The notes: generated by a model not told the origin, from the sequence alone. Counted from the stretch's first letter, positions 16,956 through 26,229 are shown. The stretch: 45,743 bases of DNA from Akkermansiaceae bacterium (GCA_023301765.1 JALZUC010000052.1:1-45743); one strand, 5' to 3'. Program-made: numbers and translations.

Positions 16956-18293
16956 TTATCCCCTCTTCGTCCAATTATCCAGAGTCGAATCAAGAGCACT
17001 ACACAGATGCTCTATCTCACGGTGCGATATACTAAGCGGTGGCATAATCACAACCGTATCCTGAATCGGCCTAGTCAAAAGACCATACTCCCTTGCTAAC
17101 ACACAGACAACCTCTCCTATTCTGTTAGATGGGGGAAATCTTACCCCATCTCGCTGGCGCAGCTCCACCCCCGCAATAAAACCGCATTGCCGAATCTCAT
17201 GAATAACATCATACTTTTCGGTTAATCTAGCAAGCCCCCTCCTCATTAACTCCACCTTCTCCGGTAACTTATCTAATGTCTGCTCCTCTTGAAAGACATC
17301 CAGACTAGCCAGTGCAACTGCACAGCCTAACTGATTAGCAGTATAGCTATGCCCATAGTAGAAAGCATTCTCTACACCACCTAAAAAGGCATCATAAATC
17401 TTACCCTTCACCATCGTAGCAGCCAGTGGCATGTATCCACCCGTCAACCCCTTCGCCAAACATAAAAAATCAGGCACCACATCTTCCTGCTGACAAGCAA
17501 ACATCTTACCAGTCCTACCAAATCCAGTCATCACCTCATCTAAAATTAAGTGCACGCCATGAGTGTCACACCACTTTCTAATCTCCTTCAGCATACCCTC
17601 GGGCCAGGGGTTGATCTGATTTACCCCCTGCACCAGAGGCTCAATAATCACCGCCGCACACTTACTGATCTTCTCCTCGCTCAAACCTAACAAATCATTA
17701 AGACCTCCTAGCTGATTCACAGGAAAACCAAATTTCTCAAAAGCCTTAAAAAAAACACCCACCCCACCCAGTGATGCCGCACCCAGAGTATCACCATGGT
17801 AAGCCTGATCAAAGGCCAGCAACTCAGTTCTCTCCGGCTCTCCAGATTGAAGCCTATACTGAATAGCCATTTTCACAGCACACTCCACAGCGGTGGAACC
17901 ATCATCAGAGAAAAACACCCTTTCTAATTCCCCCTCTGGGAAAAAGTCACAAAGCCTCTCTGCCAACTCACTAGCACGAGGATTAGCAAATCCCAAATAG
18001 CTGGTATGAGCCACCCTCCCTAGCTGATCTGTCACAGCCTCGTTAAGACGTGCGTGATTATGCCCGTGGATATTCGTCCAGATAGATGAGTTTCCATCTA
18101 TATACCGCCCCCCCTCAGAGTCCTCTAGCCATACACCCTCACCAGACACCAGCACCAGTGGCTCAGCCTCTTCCCACTCTGCTTGGCGGGTAAAGGGGTG
18201 CCAACAGTGCTCCCTATCCCACATTCTCCATTGCTCAGTATCCACGGGCTTAATTTGTGCAGAAGCAGCCCTGCTTGGCAAGAGCCTGATCAC
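16956..18293 (-). CDS. bioA: Adenosylmethionine-8-amino-7-oxononanoate aminotransferase
   Basis: A PLP enzyme of fold type I that makes 7,8-diaminopelargonic acid in biotin synthesis, 445 residues. MWDREHCWHPFTRQ is the BioA amino-terminal signature. FSDDGSTAVECAVKMA, AYHGDTLGA, LILDEVMTGFGRTG (Asp252 contacts the cofactor) and LAKGLTGGYMPLAATM (Lys281 is the Schiff-base lysine) follow. The GTG start at 18293 gives a 23-residue leader before the signature; an ATG at 18224 would begin right at it and is a realistic alternative. No other bio gene is adjacent. It is divergent from a lipoprotein gene, with 67 bp between starts, and is followed by panE after 15 bp. Confidence 0.93.
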   Translation of the reverse strand: MIRLLPSRAASAQIKPVDTEQWRMWDREHCWHPFTRQAEWEEAEPLVLVSGEGVWLEDSEGGRYIDGNSSIWTNIHGHNHARLNEAVTDQLGRVAHTSYLGFANPRASELAERLCDFFPEGELERVFFSDDGSTAVECAVKMAIQYRLQSGEPERTELLAFDQAYHGDTLGAASLGGVGVFFKAFEKFGFPVNQLGGLNDLLGLSEEKISKCAAVIIEPLVQGVNQINPWPEGMLKEIRKWCDTHGVHLILDEVMTGFGRTGKMFACQQEDVVPDFLCLAKGLTGGYMPLAATMVKGKIYDAFLGGVENAFYYGHSYTANQLGCAVALASLDVFQEEQTLDKLPEKVELMRRGLARLTEKYDVIHEIRQCGFIAGVELRQRDGVRFPPSNRIGEVVCVLAREYGLLTRPIQDTVVIMPPLSISHREIEHLCSALDSTLDNWTKRG

Positions 18294-18360
18294 CCACTTA
18301 ACACAACTTTAGAAAAAATAAGTTGAATTTATCCCCTCGAAACGCGTCTATACAAGTGTT

Positions 18361-18987
18361 ATGAAATTTCAATTACTTCTATTTGCCTTGGCCAGCCTAC
18401 TGCCATTTGCGCTATCATCCTGTCATTCAGGCGTCTATTACAGTCCTGCACAGGGCTCCAGCCATCAAGGCTCCAGCAGCTACCTCACATCCTTACCCTT
18501 CGGCTATAGCACGATTTACGTCAGTGGTAGCCCATTCTATTACCACAATAACTACTGGTACAGACGCTCAAATGGACGCTACTACCGCACATCTCGACCC
18601 AGTGGCTATAAGGGAAGCCTCGGCAGAAGCTCTAGCTACGGTCACCTAACACGCCTCCCTAGCGGATACCGTAGCCACACCATTAGTGGCTCACGCTACT
18701 ATAGCCACGGTAATATCTGGTATACGCATCGTAGCGGAAAATACTACCCTGTTTCTAGACCAACATCATACCGCACCACCAGAAACAACTTCAGCTCAGG
18801 TTCAAGAGGAGGCACCTATAACCGCTCTAGAACAAACTTCAGCCGTAACACTAAACCGGTTGCAAAACCTATCACCAGAACCAAAACTGTAAGTCCCGCC
18901 AGCACTAATACTAGTGCCAGAAAAGTTCGCGCAACTGCAGCTCAGGCTCAGACTACTAGAAAAAACATCTCAAAAGCTAAACGCTAG
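18361..18987 (+). CDS. DUF6515-like lipoprotein with a duplicated Tyr/Gly/Ser repeat
   Basis: A 208-residue exported protein. Its amino end is a lipoprotein signal (LLPFALSSC, with Cys21 the lipidation site). Two copies of a roughly 42-residue unit follow (about 41-85 and 98-140). They share LxxLPxGY, then ISG/VSG, then YY-rich, W, and GxYYxxSRP positions. The layout resembles the DUF6515 repeat of Gram-negative surface lipoproteins. The remaining 65 residues are basic, Arg/Ser/Thr/Lys-rich and probably disordered, perhaps to bind the cell wall or polyanions. Function is unknown. It is divergent from bioA and converges on argS. Confidence 0.7.
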   Translation: MKFQLLLFALASLLPFALSSCHSGVYYSPAQGSSHQGSSSYLTSLPFGYSTIYVSGSPFYYHNNYWYRRSNGRYYRTSRPSGYKGSLGRSSSYGHLTRLPSGYRSHTISGSRYYSHGNIWYTHRSGKYYPVSRPTSYRTTRNNFSSGSRGGTYNRSRTNFSRNTKPVAKPITRTKTVSPASTNTSARKVRATAAQAQTTRKNISKAKR

Positions 18988-19004
18988 AACTACTCAAAAA
19001 GCTC

Positions 19005-20714
19005 CTACATTCTCTCCGGAGCCTGAATCCCCATAAGGTCCAAACCCTTTACCAACACCCGGCTGGTCAGCTCACAGAGCACTAGTCGGGTGTTTTGCGT
19101 TTCACCCTCTGACTTCAGCACCGGGCATGCCTCAAAAAATGAATGGAATGCCTTAGCCAGCTCTAGCAAATAGTTAGCCAGTAAGTTCGGGCGGAAGTCA
19201 TCTAACAGCGATGGCACCACCTCACCAAAACGCACGATCATACGCGCCAAATTAACCTCCCCGACTTCGGTGATTTTCAGATTTCCAGCATCCAGCTTCA
19301 CACCATCTTCCAACTTACGGAAAATAGAATTAACGCGCACGTAACTATACTGAAGGTAAGGTGCTGTATCCCCCTGAAGCGCTAACATCCTATCCCAGCT
19401 AAATACATAGTCCGTCATACGATGCTGGGAAAGCTCCGCAAACTTCACCGCACCTATACCTACGATCTCAGCAATTTTAGTCCGCTCACCATCACCCATC
19501 TCTGGATTTTTTTCAGCGATCACCTTACTAGCACGCTCCACAGCCTCATCTAGCACATCCACCAGCTGCACATTATCACCACTACGGGTCTTCATCAGCT
19601 TTCGGTCTTCTCCCAAAATAGAACCAAAGGAAATATGCTGCATCTCAGGACTTAACCCACGCTTCCGAGTGGCCGTAAAAATTTGCTGGAAATGCAGCTG
19701 CTGAGGAGCACCCACCACATACCAAATCTGATCAGCATCCCACTCCTCCACACGGAAATCAATCGTAGCTAAGTCAGTAGTTGCATAAAGAAAACCTCCA
19801 TCTGCTTTCCTGACAATCGTAGGCTTATCCGCCAGCTTTTCATCATCATCAAAGAAAACACAAATTGCACCATCACTCTCACGAGCGACACCACTCTCTA
19901 ACATCCCCTCTACCAATGGCGCCAACCTGTCATTATAATAGCTCTCGCCATACCAATAATCAAAACTTACATCCAGCCTATCATAGATCCCCTGCAACCC
20001 CTCTTTAGAGAGATCCACGCACCTCTTCCAGATCTCAAGATTAGCCTCATCACCACTCTGAAGGTTAACGAGCTCCATTTTACAAATATCACGGATATCA
20101 TCACTCTCACCGCAGAGCCCATTCACCGTCCGGTAGACACGCAGTAATTCAGCTACAGGATCAGACTCAAGAGCCTCCTGATCTAGCACCGTTTTCCAGC
20201 CATGGATAATCATGCCAAATTGTGTACCCCAGTCACCAATATGATTATCCTTAACCACCTTATGACCCAGGAATATAGCTATCCTCGCCAGACTCTCACC
20301 AATAATTGTAGACCGAATATGCCCCACATGCATGGGCTTCGCCACATTAGGTGCAGAGAAATCTACCACAATATTTTGCGCCGGCTGAGCCAGATCAACC
20401 CCCAGACGATCATCACCTAATAAGCCTGCCAATTTCTCACACCACGCTACCTTTGTAATACGAAAGTTAATAAACCCAGGCCCCGCGATATCAGCCTCAG
20501 CCACACCACCAAGATCAATACTCTCAATAAGTTGCGTCGCCAGCTGGCGCGGATTCATCCCCAGACTCTTAGCCAGTACCATTGCTGTATTCGCCTGATA
20601 ATCTCCAAAGCGTAAATCAGCAGCCGCAGCCACCTTCGCACGAAAGCCCGATGGCACCTCTAACTTCAGTTCTGTTAAGGCAGCATTTAGGGCCTCTTCA
20701 AGTTCTTGGATCAT
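19005..20714 (-). CDS. argS: Arginine-tRNA ligase
   Basis: A class I aminoacyl-tRNA synthetase of 569 residues that charges tRNA-Arg. The start is the ATG at 20714, giving MIQELEEALNAALTELKLE; a longer reading to 20780 only adds 22 residues translated from AT-rich repeats. The HIGH-type motif is PNVAKPMHVGHIRST, and the KMSKS position reads EDRKLMKTRSGD. The DALR anticodon-binding domain makes the last 120 residues, ending MGIQAPERM. A pentanucleotide repeat touches the start codon. It follows the PTS EIIA gene by 46 bp and may be co-transcribed with it. Confidence 0.96.
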   Translation of the reverse strand: MIQELEEALNAALTELKLEVPSGFRAKVAAAADLRFGDYQANTAMVLAKSLGMNPRQLATQLIESIDLGGVAEADIAGPGFINFRITKVAWCEKLAGLLGDDRLGVDLAQPAQNIVVDFSAPNVAKPMHVGHIRSTIIGESLARIAIFLGHKVVKDNHIGDWGTQFGMIIHGWKTVLDQEALESDPVAELLRVYRTVNGLCGESDDIRDICKMELVNLQSGDEANLEIWKRCVDLSKEGLQGIYDRLDVSFDYWYGESYYNDRLAPLVEGMLESGVARESDGAICVFFDDDEKLADKPTIVRKADGGFLYATTDLATIDFRVEEWDADQIWYVVGAPQQLHFQQIFTATRKRGLSPEMQHISFGSILGEDRKLMKTRSGDNVQLVDVLDEAVERASKVIAEKNPEMGDGERTKIAEIVGIGAVKFAELSQHRMTDYVFSWDRMLALQGDTAPYLQYSYVRVNSIFRKLEDGVKLDAGNLKITEVGEVNLARMIVRFGEVVPSLLDDFRPNLLANYLLELAKAFHSFFEACPVLKSEGETQNTRLVLCELTSRVLVKGLDLMGIQAPERM

Positions 20715-20732
20715 GATATGATATGATATGAT
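20713..20732 (-). repeat. Pentanucleotide repeat at the argS start
   Basis: Four exact copies of ATGAT (plus strand), followed by a degenerate fifth (ataat). On the coding strand the repeat reads ATCAT and runs into the argS initiation codon, so it fills the place where a ribosome-binding site would be. Copy-number change would alter spacing upstream of the start, not the reading frame of the protein from this ATG. Confidence 0.75.
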
Positions 20733-20760
20733 ATAATATATTAATAACTTATCAGGACTA

Positions 20761-21240
20761 TTACACCTCCTGATTAACACGTGGTGGGCGAGAAGAAAAA
20801 ATACTCAACACATCCTCGATAGACTCCGCCTCCTGAAGCCTCTCTTTAACCTCGTATGAGTTAAACATTTTAGCGATAGCCGCCAAAGTTTGTAAATGAA
20901 GACCGTAGTCCTTTTTAGGCACCACGAAAAGCACCACAAAATTAACCGGAGCATTATCGAGTGCCTCAAAGTCTACACCATCTGTAGAACGAGCAAAACA
21001 AGCCGTTACCTTCTCCACATTATCAGAAAATGCATGCGGAATAGCCACTCCAGAGCCAATCCCCGTACTAATTGTCTCCTCACGTGCCTTGAGCAAAGCA
21101 ACCACCTCATCTCTCACACCAACGGCCAGAAGCTCTCGAAACACAAGATGGTCAACAATTTCTAAAATCACCTCATGACAAGTTCCCCCCTTCAAATTGA
21201 GCATCACTTGATCCGCTGTAAGTAAACTAGCTAATTTCAT
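20761..21240 (-). CDS. ptsN: PTS EIIA-Ntr/fructose-type protein
   Basis: A 159-residue phosphocarrier with the EIIA (fructose/Ntr) fold. The active-site histidine is His69 in GIGSGVAIPHA; KAREETISTG before it and FVVLFVVPKKDYGLHLQTLAAIAKMF after it are typical. No EIIB, EIIC or sugar gene is nearby, so a regulatory (PtsN-like) role is more likely than transport. No rpoN or hpf gene accompanies it here, unlike the gammaproteobacterial ptsN locus. The stop is 46 bp before the argS start. It is divergent from the secreted nuclease-like gene. Confidence 0.85.
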   Translation of the reverse strand: MKLASLLTADQVMLNLKGGTCHEVILEIVDHLVFRELLAVGVRDEVVALLKAREETISTGIGSGVAIPHAFSDNVEKVTACFARSTDGVDFEALDNAPVNFVVLFVVPKKDYGLHLQTLAAIAKMFNSYEVKERLQEAESIEDVLSIFSSRPPRVNQEV

Positions 21241-21395
21241 AAAAAATTGAGATTTAAATAGGTGGCGCCCTCTGGAGGCCTCCCCGGAGACCTCATGCAG
21301 GTAGCCCGATCACCACCACATAACAAGGCTTATTGTGCAGACCTATACATTCGATAGGATGTTGACCTCATCCATCTAACCCTCATGATTTAAAG

Positions 21396-22142
21396 ATGAT
21401 TTTCATAAAGCTTACCTGCACACTACTCATCACCACTGCCATAATATATGCACGTCCTTCCCTACCCCTTAAAACCAATAAAACATCCACCCGAGAACTC
21501 ATCCAGCTCATCCTCGCACAAGACCTAAACACTAGGAAATTCGCCTTTTCAGACGTCATCCACGCCACTACCGGCAAGGAAATCCTACCACTAGAACGCC
21601 AAAACCCCACACACCAGCTTATCACTCAGGCTATCCACCACGCCACAAAAGAAACCAACATAGAACTAAGCCAAGCAAACTCCCCCATACAAAAACTCCG
21701 CCGTATCAATGAAGCCTCACGCTACTTTGAAGAACTCATTATTAAAAAAATCAATCTCCACCCAGAACTAAAATGTAGCCCCCCCACTAACAGTAAAGGT
21801 CACCAACAACGCTCAGGCTACCCAGATATCCACATCACCCACACCGCCACTGATGGTACTATCACCCACGCCTATCTCGACCCTAAGCTCTTTGAGGGGA
21901 AATCACGCAGCTCCACGCTACGCACCTTTTACTACGAGCCACGAACACACACCAATAAAATCCAGCACCACGCCCTTCACCTACTCATCGGCATCAGCCA
22001 TAACGGCATAAAAGGTCAATGGCACTTCAACAGCTCAGAACTCTGTGACCTATCACGCTTTCATGTCCGCCTCAAAGCCGAATTCCACGCATCTAATCGT
22101 GACCTTTATAGCAAACCCACATTAACCTCACCCAAAAACTAG
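21396..22142 (+). CDS. Secreted protein with a PD-(D/E)XK nuclease-like motif
   Basis: A 248-residue protein that I do not recognise as a named family. Residues 1-19 are a signal peptide (LLITTAIIYA then RPS). GYPDIHI (Asp144) is followed 17 residues later by YLDPKLFEG (Asp162 and Lys164), which is the pattern PD...DxK of the PD-(D/E)XK nuclease fold. An acid in the helix before it (Glu106, Glu112 or Glu113) could be the fourth catalytic residue. The strand-rich HHALHLLIGISHNG and the carboxy-terminal LSRFHVRLKAEFHASNRDLY also resemble restriction-enzyme cores. Nuclease activity is inferred from motif spacing alone. No methyltransferase is near. Its own promoter probably lies in the 155 bp shared with ptsN. 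Confidence 0.6.
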   Translation: MIFIKLTCTLLITTAIIYARPSLPLKTNKTSTRELIQLILAQDLNTRKFAFSDVIHATTGKEILPLERQNPTHQLITQAIHHATKETNIELSQANSPIQKLRRINEASRYFEELIIKKINLHPELKCSPPTNSKGHQQRSGYPDIHITHTATDGTITHAYLDPKLFEGKSRSSTLRTFYYEPRTHTNKIQHHALHLLIGISHNGIKGQWHFNSSELCDLSRFHVRLKAEFHASNRDLYSKPTLTSPKN

Positions 22143-22221
22143 CCCCCTCCCTCACCACCTAATTACCCCCACATTTTTAATAAACTCTTGCTTCTCCCCA
22201 CACCCCCCGTATTCCTTTCTT

Positions 22222-22662
22222 ATGCCTCTATCCCACCGCACTAGCGGCTCCACCGCACGCGATGATTACCTCGAGCAGATCCTCCATCTGATCGAAGAAA
22301 AAGGTTACGCACGTCCCATTGACATCTCCAAAAAACTAGAAATCTCCCAAGCAAGCGTCACCAATATGCTACTAAAGCTCGACAAAGAAGGACTTGTCAA
22401 ACACGAGAAATACCGCGGCACCACCCTCACCAAAGAAGGCCTCAGCATTGCCAAAGCAATCATAGACCGGCACGAAACACTTACACGCTTTCTAGAACTC
22501 TTCGACATTGATAAAGACACCATCTACCGTGACGTAGAAGGTATGGAACACCACGTCTCACGCGCCACACTAGAAGCTATTCGCGCTCTAGCAGACCACC
22601 TTCAAGCACACCCGGACACACTAGCCGCCATCAAGTCAATACAGTCAACCTCACTAGACTAG
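22222..22662 (+). CDS. mntR: MntR-type manganese-responsive repressor
   Basis: A 146-residue DtxR/MntR-family regulator that binds Mn(II) and DNA. It keeps every metal ligand of B. subtilis MntR in register: Asp15, Glu18, His84, Glu106, Glu109 and His110 (VEGMEHHVS). The winged helix (LEISQASVTNMLLKLDKEGLV, HEKYRGTTLTKEG) is intact. It is shorter than DtxR, with no SH3-like domain, as expected for MntR. No manganese transporter (mntH, sit) is next to it, so its targets are elsewhere. It lies 110 bp before secA in the same direction. A small inverted repeat (AGTGCT and AGCACT) in that gap is unproven as an operator. Confidence 0.9.
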   Translation: MPLSHRTSGSTARDDYLEQILHLIEEKGYARPIDISKKLEISQASVTNMLLKLDKEGLVKHEKYRGTTLTKEGLSIAKAIIDRHETLTRFLELFDIDKDTIYRDVEGMEHHVSRATLEAIRALADHLQAHPDTLAAIKSIQSTSLD

Positions 22663-22772
22663 ACCCAGGCTCTAATCCCCCCTTGCCATCTAAGGATAGC
22701 AAGTGTATGAAATCTCCCAACAAGTGCTTATAACAGCACTACCCAACAGCACCCTTTCAAATCTTTCCTAAA

Positions 22773-25700
22773 ATGATCAAGTGGACCCTTCAGAAAATCG
22801 TCGGCAGTAAAAACCAGCGCGAGGTTAAACGCCTCGGCCCAGTCGTCGCCCGTATCAATAAGCTAGAAGAAGCTTACCAACGTGAATCTGAAGACCAGCT
22901 CCGCCAGCGTGTTAATGACTGGCAAGAACACCTTCACCGCTACCTCCCGCTCACAGCCCCCACCACCCGTGAGCTAGAGCTGATGAATGCTGATGAACTA
23001 CAAAGCACAGCTGAGCTCATAAACGCCAAGCTAGACACACTCCACACAGAGTTCCCATCACTCACCAAGGCCAGTGCCAACACAGAATCTATCGAGGAAG
23101 CCAAATCAGCCTTCCGCGAGCTCGAAGAAACCAGCTTTCAAGCCGCCCGCGCCAAATACCTTAATCAAATCATGCCCGAGGCATTTGCCGCAGTAAAAAA
23201 TGCCGCTCGCCGCCTCTCCGGCCAAGAAATCCAAGTCTGTGACCAAACCATGAAATGGGAAATGGTACACTTCGACGTACAGCTCATTGGAGGTATAGCA
23301 CTACACCGCGGTATCATCGCAGAGATGCAAACCGGTGAAGGAAAAACACTCGTTGCCACCCTTCCTGTATTTCTCAACGCCCTTACCGGACTGGGTGTTC
23401 ACGTAGTAACGGTAAACGACTACCTCGCACGCCGTGACTCAGAATGGATGGGAGCTGTCTTTAAATACCTAGGCCTTACAGTAGGCTGTATCCAGAGCCA
23501 GATGCCACCACACCTCCGCCGCGAGATATATGAAAATGACATCACCTACGGCACCAACGCTGAATTCGGCTTTGACTACCTCCGTGACAACGGCATGTCA
23601 TCCTCAACAGAAGAACAAGTTCAGCGTGGCCACTACTTTGCCATTATTGATGAAGTCGACTCCATACTCATTGATGAAGCAAGGACACCGCTCATCATCT
23701 CCGGCCCATCCACAGTATCTAACACAGAGCAATACGGCCGCTACAAGCCACTCATCGAGCAGCTCGTCAAACTCCAAAGCACCCTCTGTAACGATCTCGC
23801 AGACGAAGCCAAACAGTGCCTTGAAAAAAATGACGAAGTTGGCGCCGGACGTGCCATATTTAAAATCAAACTAGGCAACCCACGGAACCGCCAGCTCATG
23901 CGCTTCATGGAAGAGCCTGAGACACGCCGCCTGATCGAGAAAACTGAGCTCTCCATGTATCAGGACTCACAAAAACGTGACCTCTTTGAAATCAAAGAAG
24001 AACTCTACTACACCATTGATGAAAAAGCACACGATGCTGATCTCATGGAACTTGGCCGTGAATATCTATCCCCAAATGATAAAGAAGCCTTTGTCCTTCC
24101 CGATCTTGGTGAAGCCTACGGAGAAATAGACGCAGACCTCACCATCAGCGAAGAAGACCGTACCGAGCGCAAACAAAAGCTCCAAAATCGCCTAGACACC
24201 CAAGGCGAGAAAATGCACTCCATCTCCCAGCTCCTCAAAGCCTACTGCCTCTATGAAAAAGACGTAGAATACGTCATAGCAGAAAACAAAGTCATCATCG
24301 TAGATGAAAATACTGGCCGTGAAATGCCCGGGCGCCGCTGGAGCGACGGCCTCCACCAGGCAGTAGAAGCAAAAGAAGGTGTGCACGTAGAAGAAGAAAC
24401 TCAGACCTACGCCACCATCACCATACAAAACTACTTCCGCCTCTATGAAAAGCTCGCCGGCATGACCGGAACAGCTGAAACAGAAGCTGCTGAATTCCAT
24501 GACATCTACAAACTAGACGTTCTCCCCATCCCTACCAATGTCCCGAACATCCGTATCGATCATAATGACCAAGTCTTCAAGACACGCCGTGAGAAATACA
24601 ATGCCGTAGTCAGTAAAATTCAAGAAGCACACGATCGTGGCCAGCCAGTTCTCGTAGGAACAGCATCCGTAGAAGCATCAGAACTACTAGGAAAAATGCT
24701 TAAACGAGCCAAAATCCCTTGTAACATTCTTAACGCCAAATTCCACAGACAAGAAGCTGAGATCGTCGCCAACGCGGGACAAAAGGGTGCAGTCACCGTC
24801 TCCACAAACATGGCCGGACGAGGCACTGACATTAAGCTAGCCCCCGGTGTCCCAGAAGCAGGAGGCCTCTTTGTTATCGCCACAGAGCGCTACGAGTCCC
24901 GCCGAGTAGACCGCCAGCTACGCGGACGTTGTTCACGTCAGGGAGACCCAGGTATGAGCCAGTTCTTTATCTCCTTTGAAGATGACCTCATGCGTAACTT
25001 CGCTGCAGCCGAGCGCATGACCAATATGATGGAACGCTTTGGCATGGAGGATGGCGAAGCCCTTGAGCATAAATGGCTTAACAAATCTGTAGAAACCGCC
25101 CAAAAACGTGTAGAACAACGTAACTACATGTGGCGTAAACGCGTTCTCGACTTTGATGACGTCATGAATAAACAACGTGAAGTTGTTTACGGCTACCGTA
25201 ATGAAGTAATCAGCTCTGAGAACCCACGCGAACTAATCGATGAAGTAATCGAACGCGCCATCCCAGAAAACGTCATCTCCTACCTCGAAGACCGTGACGA
25301 TGGCGCACCTGACTATGCTGAACTACTTAACTGGGTAAACACCACCTTCCCACTCCAGATAAGCCTCGATGAAAGTGGCTTCCATGATCGGGATTCACAA
25401 GGAAATGCCGACTATGTAGTCGCCCAAGTAAAAAAAGCCTATCAGCTAAAAATGGATCACGAGGCCCCAGAACTCCTCGACATGCTAGAAAAGCATATCA
25501 TCCTAACTGGTATTGATAAACTCTGGCAAGAACACCTCTATAACATGGACGCCCTACGCGAAGGTGTGCACCTCCGCGCCCAAGGTCAGAAAGACCCACT
25601 CGTAGAATATAAAAACGAAGCCTACGCCCTCTTTGCCACCCTCATGGGCAATATCGAGAACGAAACACTTAGTAACCTCTTCCGCTCCACAACTAATATC

Positions 25701-25961
25701 GAGCAATTTGAGAACTTCATGCAAGGGCTCCCCCAGCAGCTATCCAGTGATGCCAGCGCCCCCGCCGGCCCAGCAATCACTAACGAAAACATCGCACAAA
25801 CTGGTAACTCTCAAGACCTCCAAATGACTCCTGTAGAGGACGGACAACAAATTAAAATCAACCTCCCCAAACGCCGACCAATGGCCAAGATCAACCGCAA
25901 CGAAAACTGCCCTTGCGGATCAGGGAAAAAGTTTAAGAAATGCTGCGGACGCGAATCATAA
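22773..25961 (+). CDS. secA: Preprotein translocase ATPase SecA
   Basis: A 1062-residue motor for Sec-dependent export. Walker A is MQTGEGKT at 185-192; DEVDSILIDEARTPLIISG and NMAGRGTD are present. It is about 160 residues longer than E. coli SecA. Much of the difference is an insert between the preprotein cross-linking domain parts (around 330-445), which matches the form seen in Bacteroidota and PVC bacteria. The carboxy end is a zinc-binding SEC-C motif, NENCPCGSGKKFKKCC (Cys1046, 1048, 1057, 1058), with Cys-Cys in place of the Cys-His ending of E. coli. It is followed by a perfect terminator. It stands downstream of mntR but is probably transcribed on its own. Confidence 0.97.
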   Translation: MIKWTLQKIVGSKNQREVKRLGPVVARINKLEEAYQRESEDQLRQRVNDWQEHLHRYLPLTAPTTRELELMNADELQSTAELINAKLDTLHTEFPSLTKASANTESIEEAKSAFRELEETSFQAARAKYLNQIMPEAFAAVKNAARRLSGQEIQVCDQTMKWEMVHFDVQLIGGIALHRGIIAEMQTGEGKTLVATLPVFLNALTGLGVHVVTVNDYLARRDSEWMGAVFKYLGLTVGCIQSQMPPHLRREIYENDITYGTNAEFGFDYLRDNGMSSSTEEQVQRGHYFAIIDEVDSILIDEARTPLIISGPSTVSNTEQYGRYKPLIEQLVKLQSTLCNDLADEAKQCLEKNDEVGAGRAIFKIKLGNPRNRQLMRFMEEPETRRLIEKTELSMYQDSQKRDLFEIKEELYYTIDEKAHDADLMELGREYLSPNDKEAFVLPDLGEAYGEIDADLTISEEDRTERKQKLQNRLDTQGEKMHSISQLLKAYCLYEKDVEYVIAENKVIIVDENTGREMPGRRWSDGLHQAVEAKEGVHVEEETQTYATITIQNYFRLYEKLAGMTGTAETEAAEFHDIYKLDVLPIPTNVPNIRIDHNDQVFKTRREKYNAVVSKIQEAHDRGQPVLVGTASVEASELLGKMLKRAKIPCNILNAKFHRQEAEIVANAGQKGAVTVSTNMAGRGTDIKLAPGVPEAGGLFVIATERYESRRVDRQLRGRCSRQGDPGMSQFFISFEDDLMRNFAAAERMTNMMERFGMEDGEALEHKWLNKSVETAQKRVEQRNYMWRKRVLDFDDVMNKQREVVYGYRNEVISSENPRELIDEVIERAIPENVISYLEDRDDGAPDYAELLNWVNTTFPLQISLDESGFHDRDSQGNADYVVAQVKKAYQLKMDHEAPELLDMLEKHIILTGIDKLWQEHLYNMDALREGVHLRAQGQKDPLVEYKNEAYALFATLMGNIENETLSNLFRSTTNIEQFENFMQGLPQQLSSDASAPAGPAITNENIAQTGNSQDLQMTPVEDGQQIKINLPKRRPMAKINRNENCPCGSGKKFKKCCGRES

Positions 25962-25986
25962 ACCACAGTAAATAGCTCTCAGTCAG

Positions 25987-26027
25987 CGGCGGCTAGTGTG
26001 TTTCACACTAGCCGCCGTTATTTTTTT
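25987..26027 (+). terminator. Rho-independent terminator after secA
   Basis: A perfect 14-bp stem (CGGCGGCTAGTGTG with CACACTAGCCGCCG) closes a TTT loop and is followed by TTA and seven T. It lies 25 bp after the secA stop. This is the strongest terminator in the window. Confidence 0.95.
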
Positions 26028-26229
26028 GACAAAGCTAGAGCAAGCCCCTCGACTGGCATCAAAACCACAAATCATCAACGACTTACCATTTGATAGACTA
26101 CTTATCGCGGAATAACAGAACCGCAGTATCGCCATACTCTCATGTGATAGCCAGCCAGACTCCTACGGCATCACTCGCCTCTGGTGAGACATTAGTAATT
26201 CCGGCTGAGTAAATCACAGCTGAGAAACA

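Noticed and set aside
21241-21395. Hairpin GGAGGCCTCC between ptsN and the nuclease-like gene
   Set aside because: Short self-complementary palindrome without loop or T-run; the gap is a divergent promoter region.
24192-24500. Minus-strand open frame inside secA rich in Phe
   Set aside because: Composition is the reverse of GAA/AAA-rich codons of secA; no protein features of its own.
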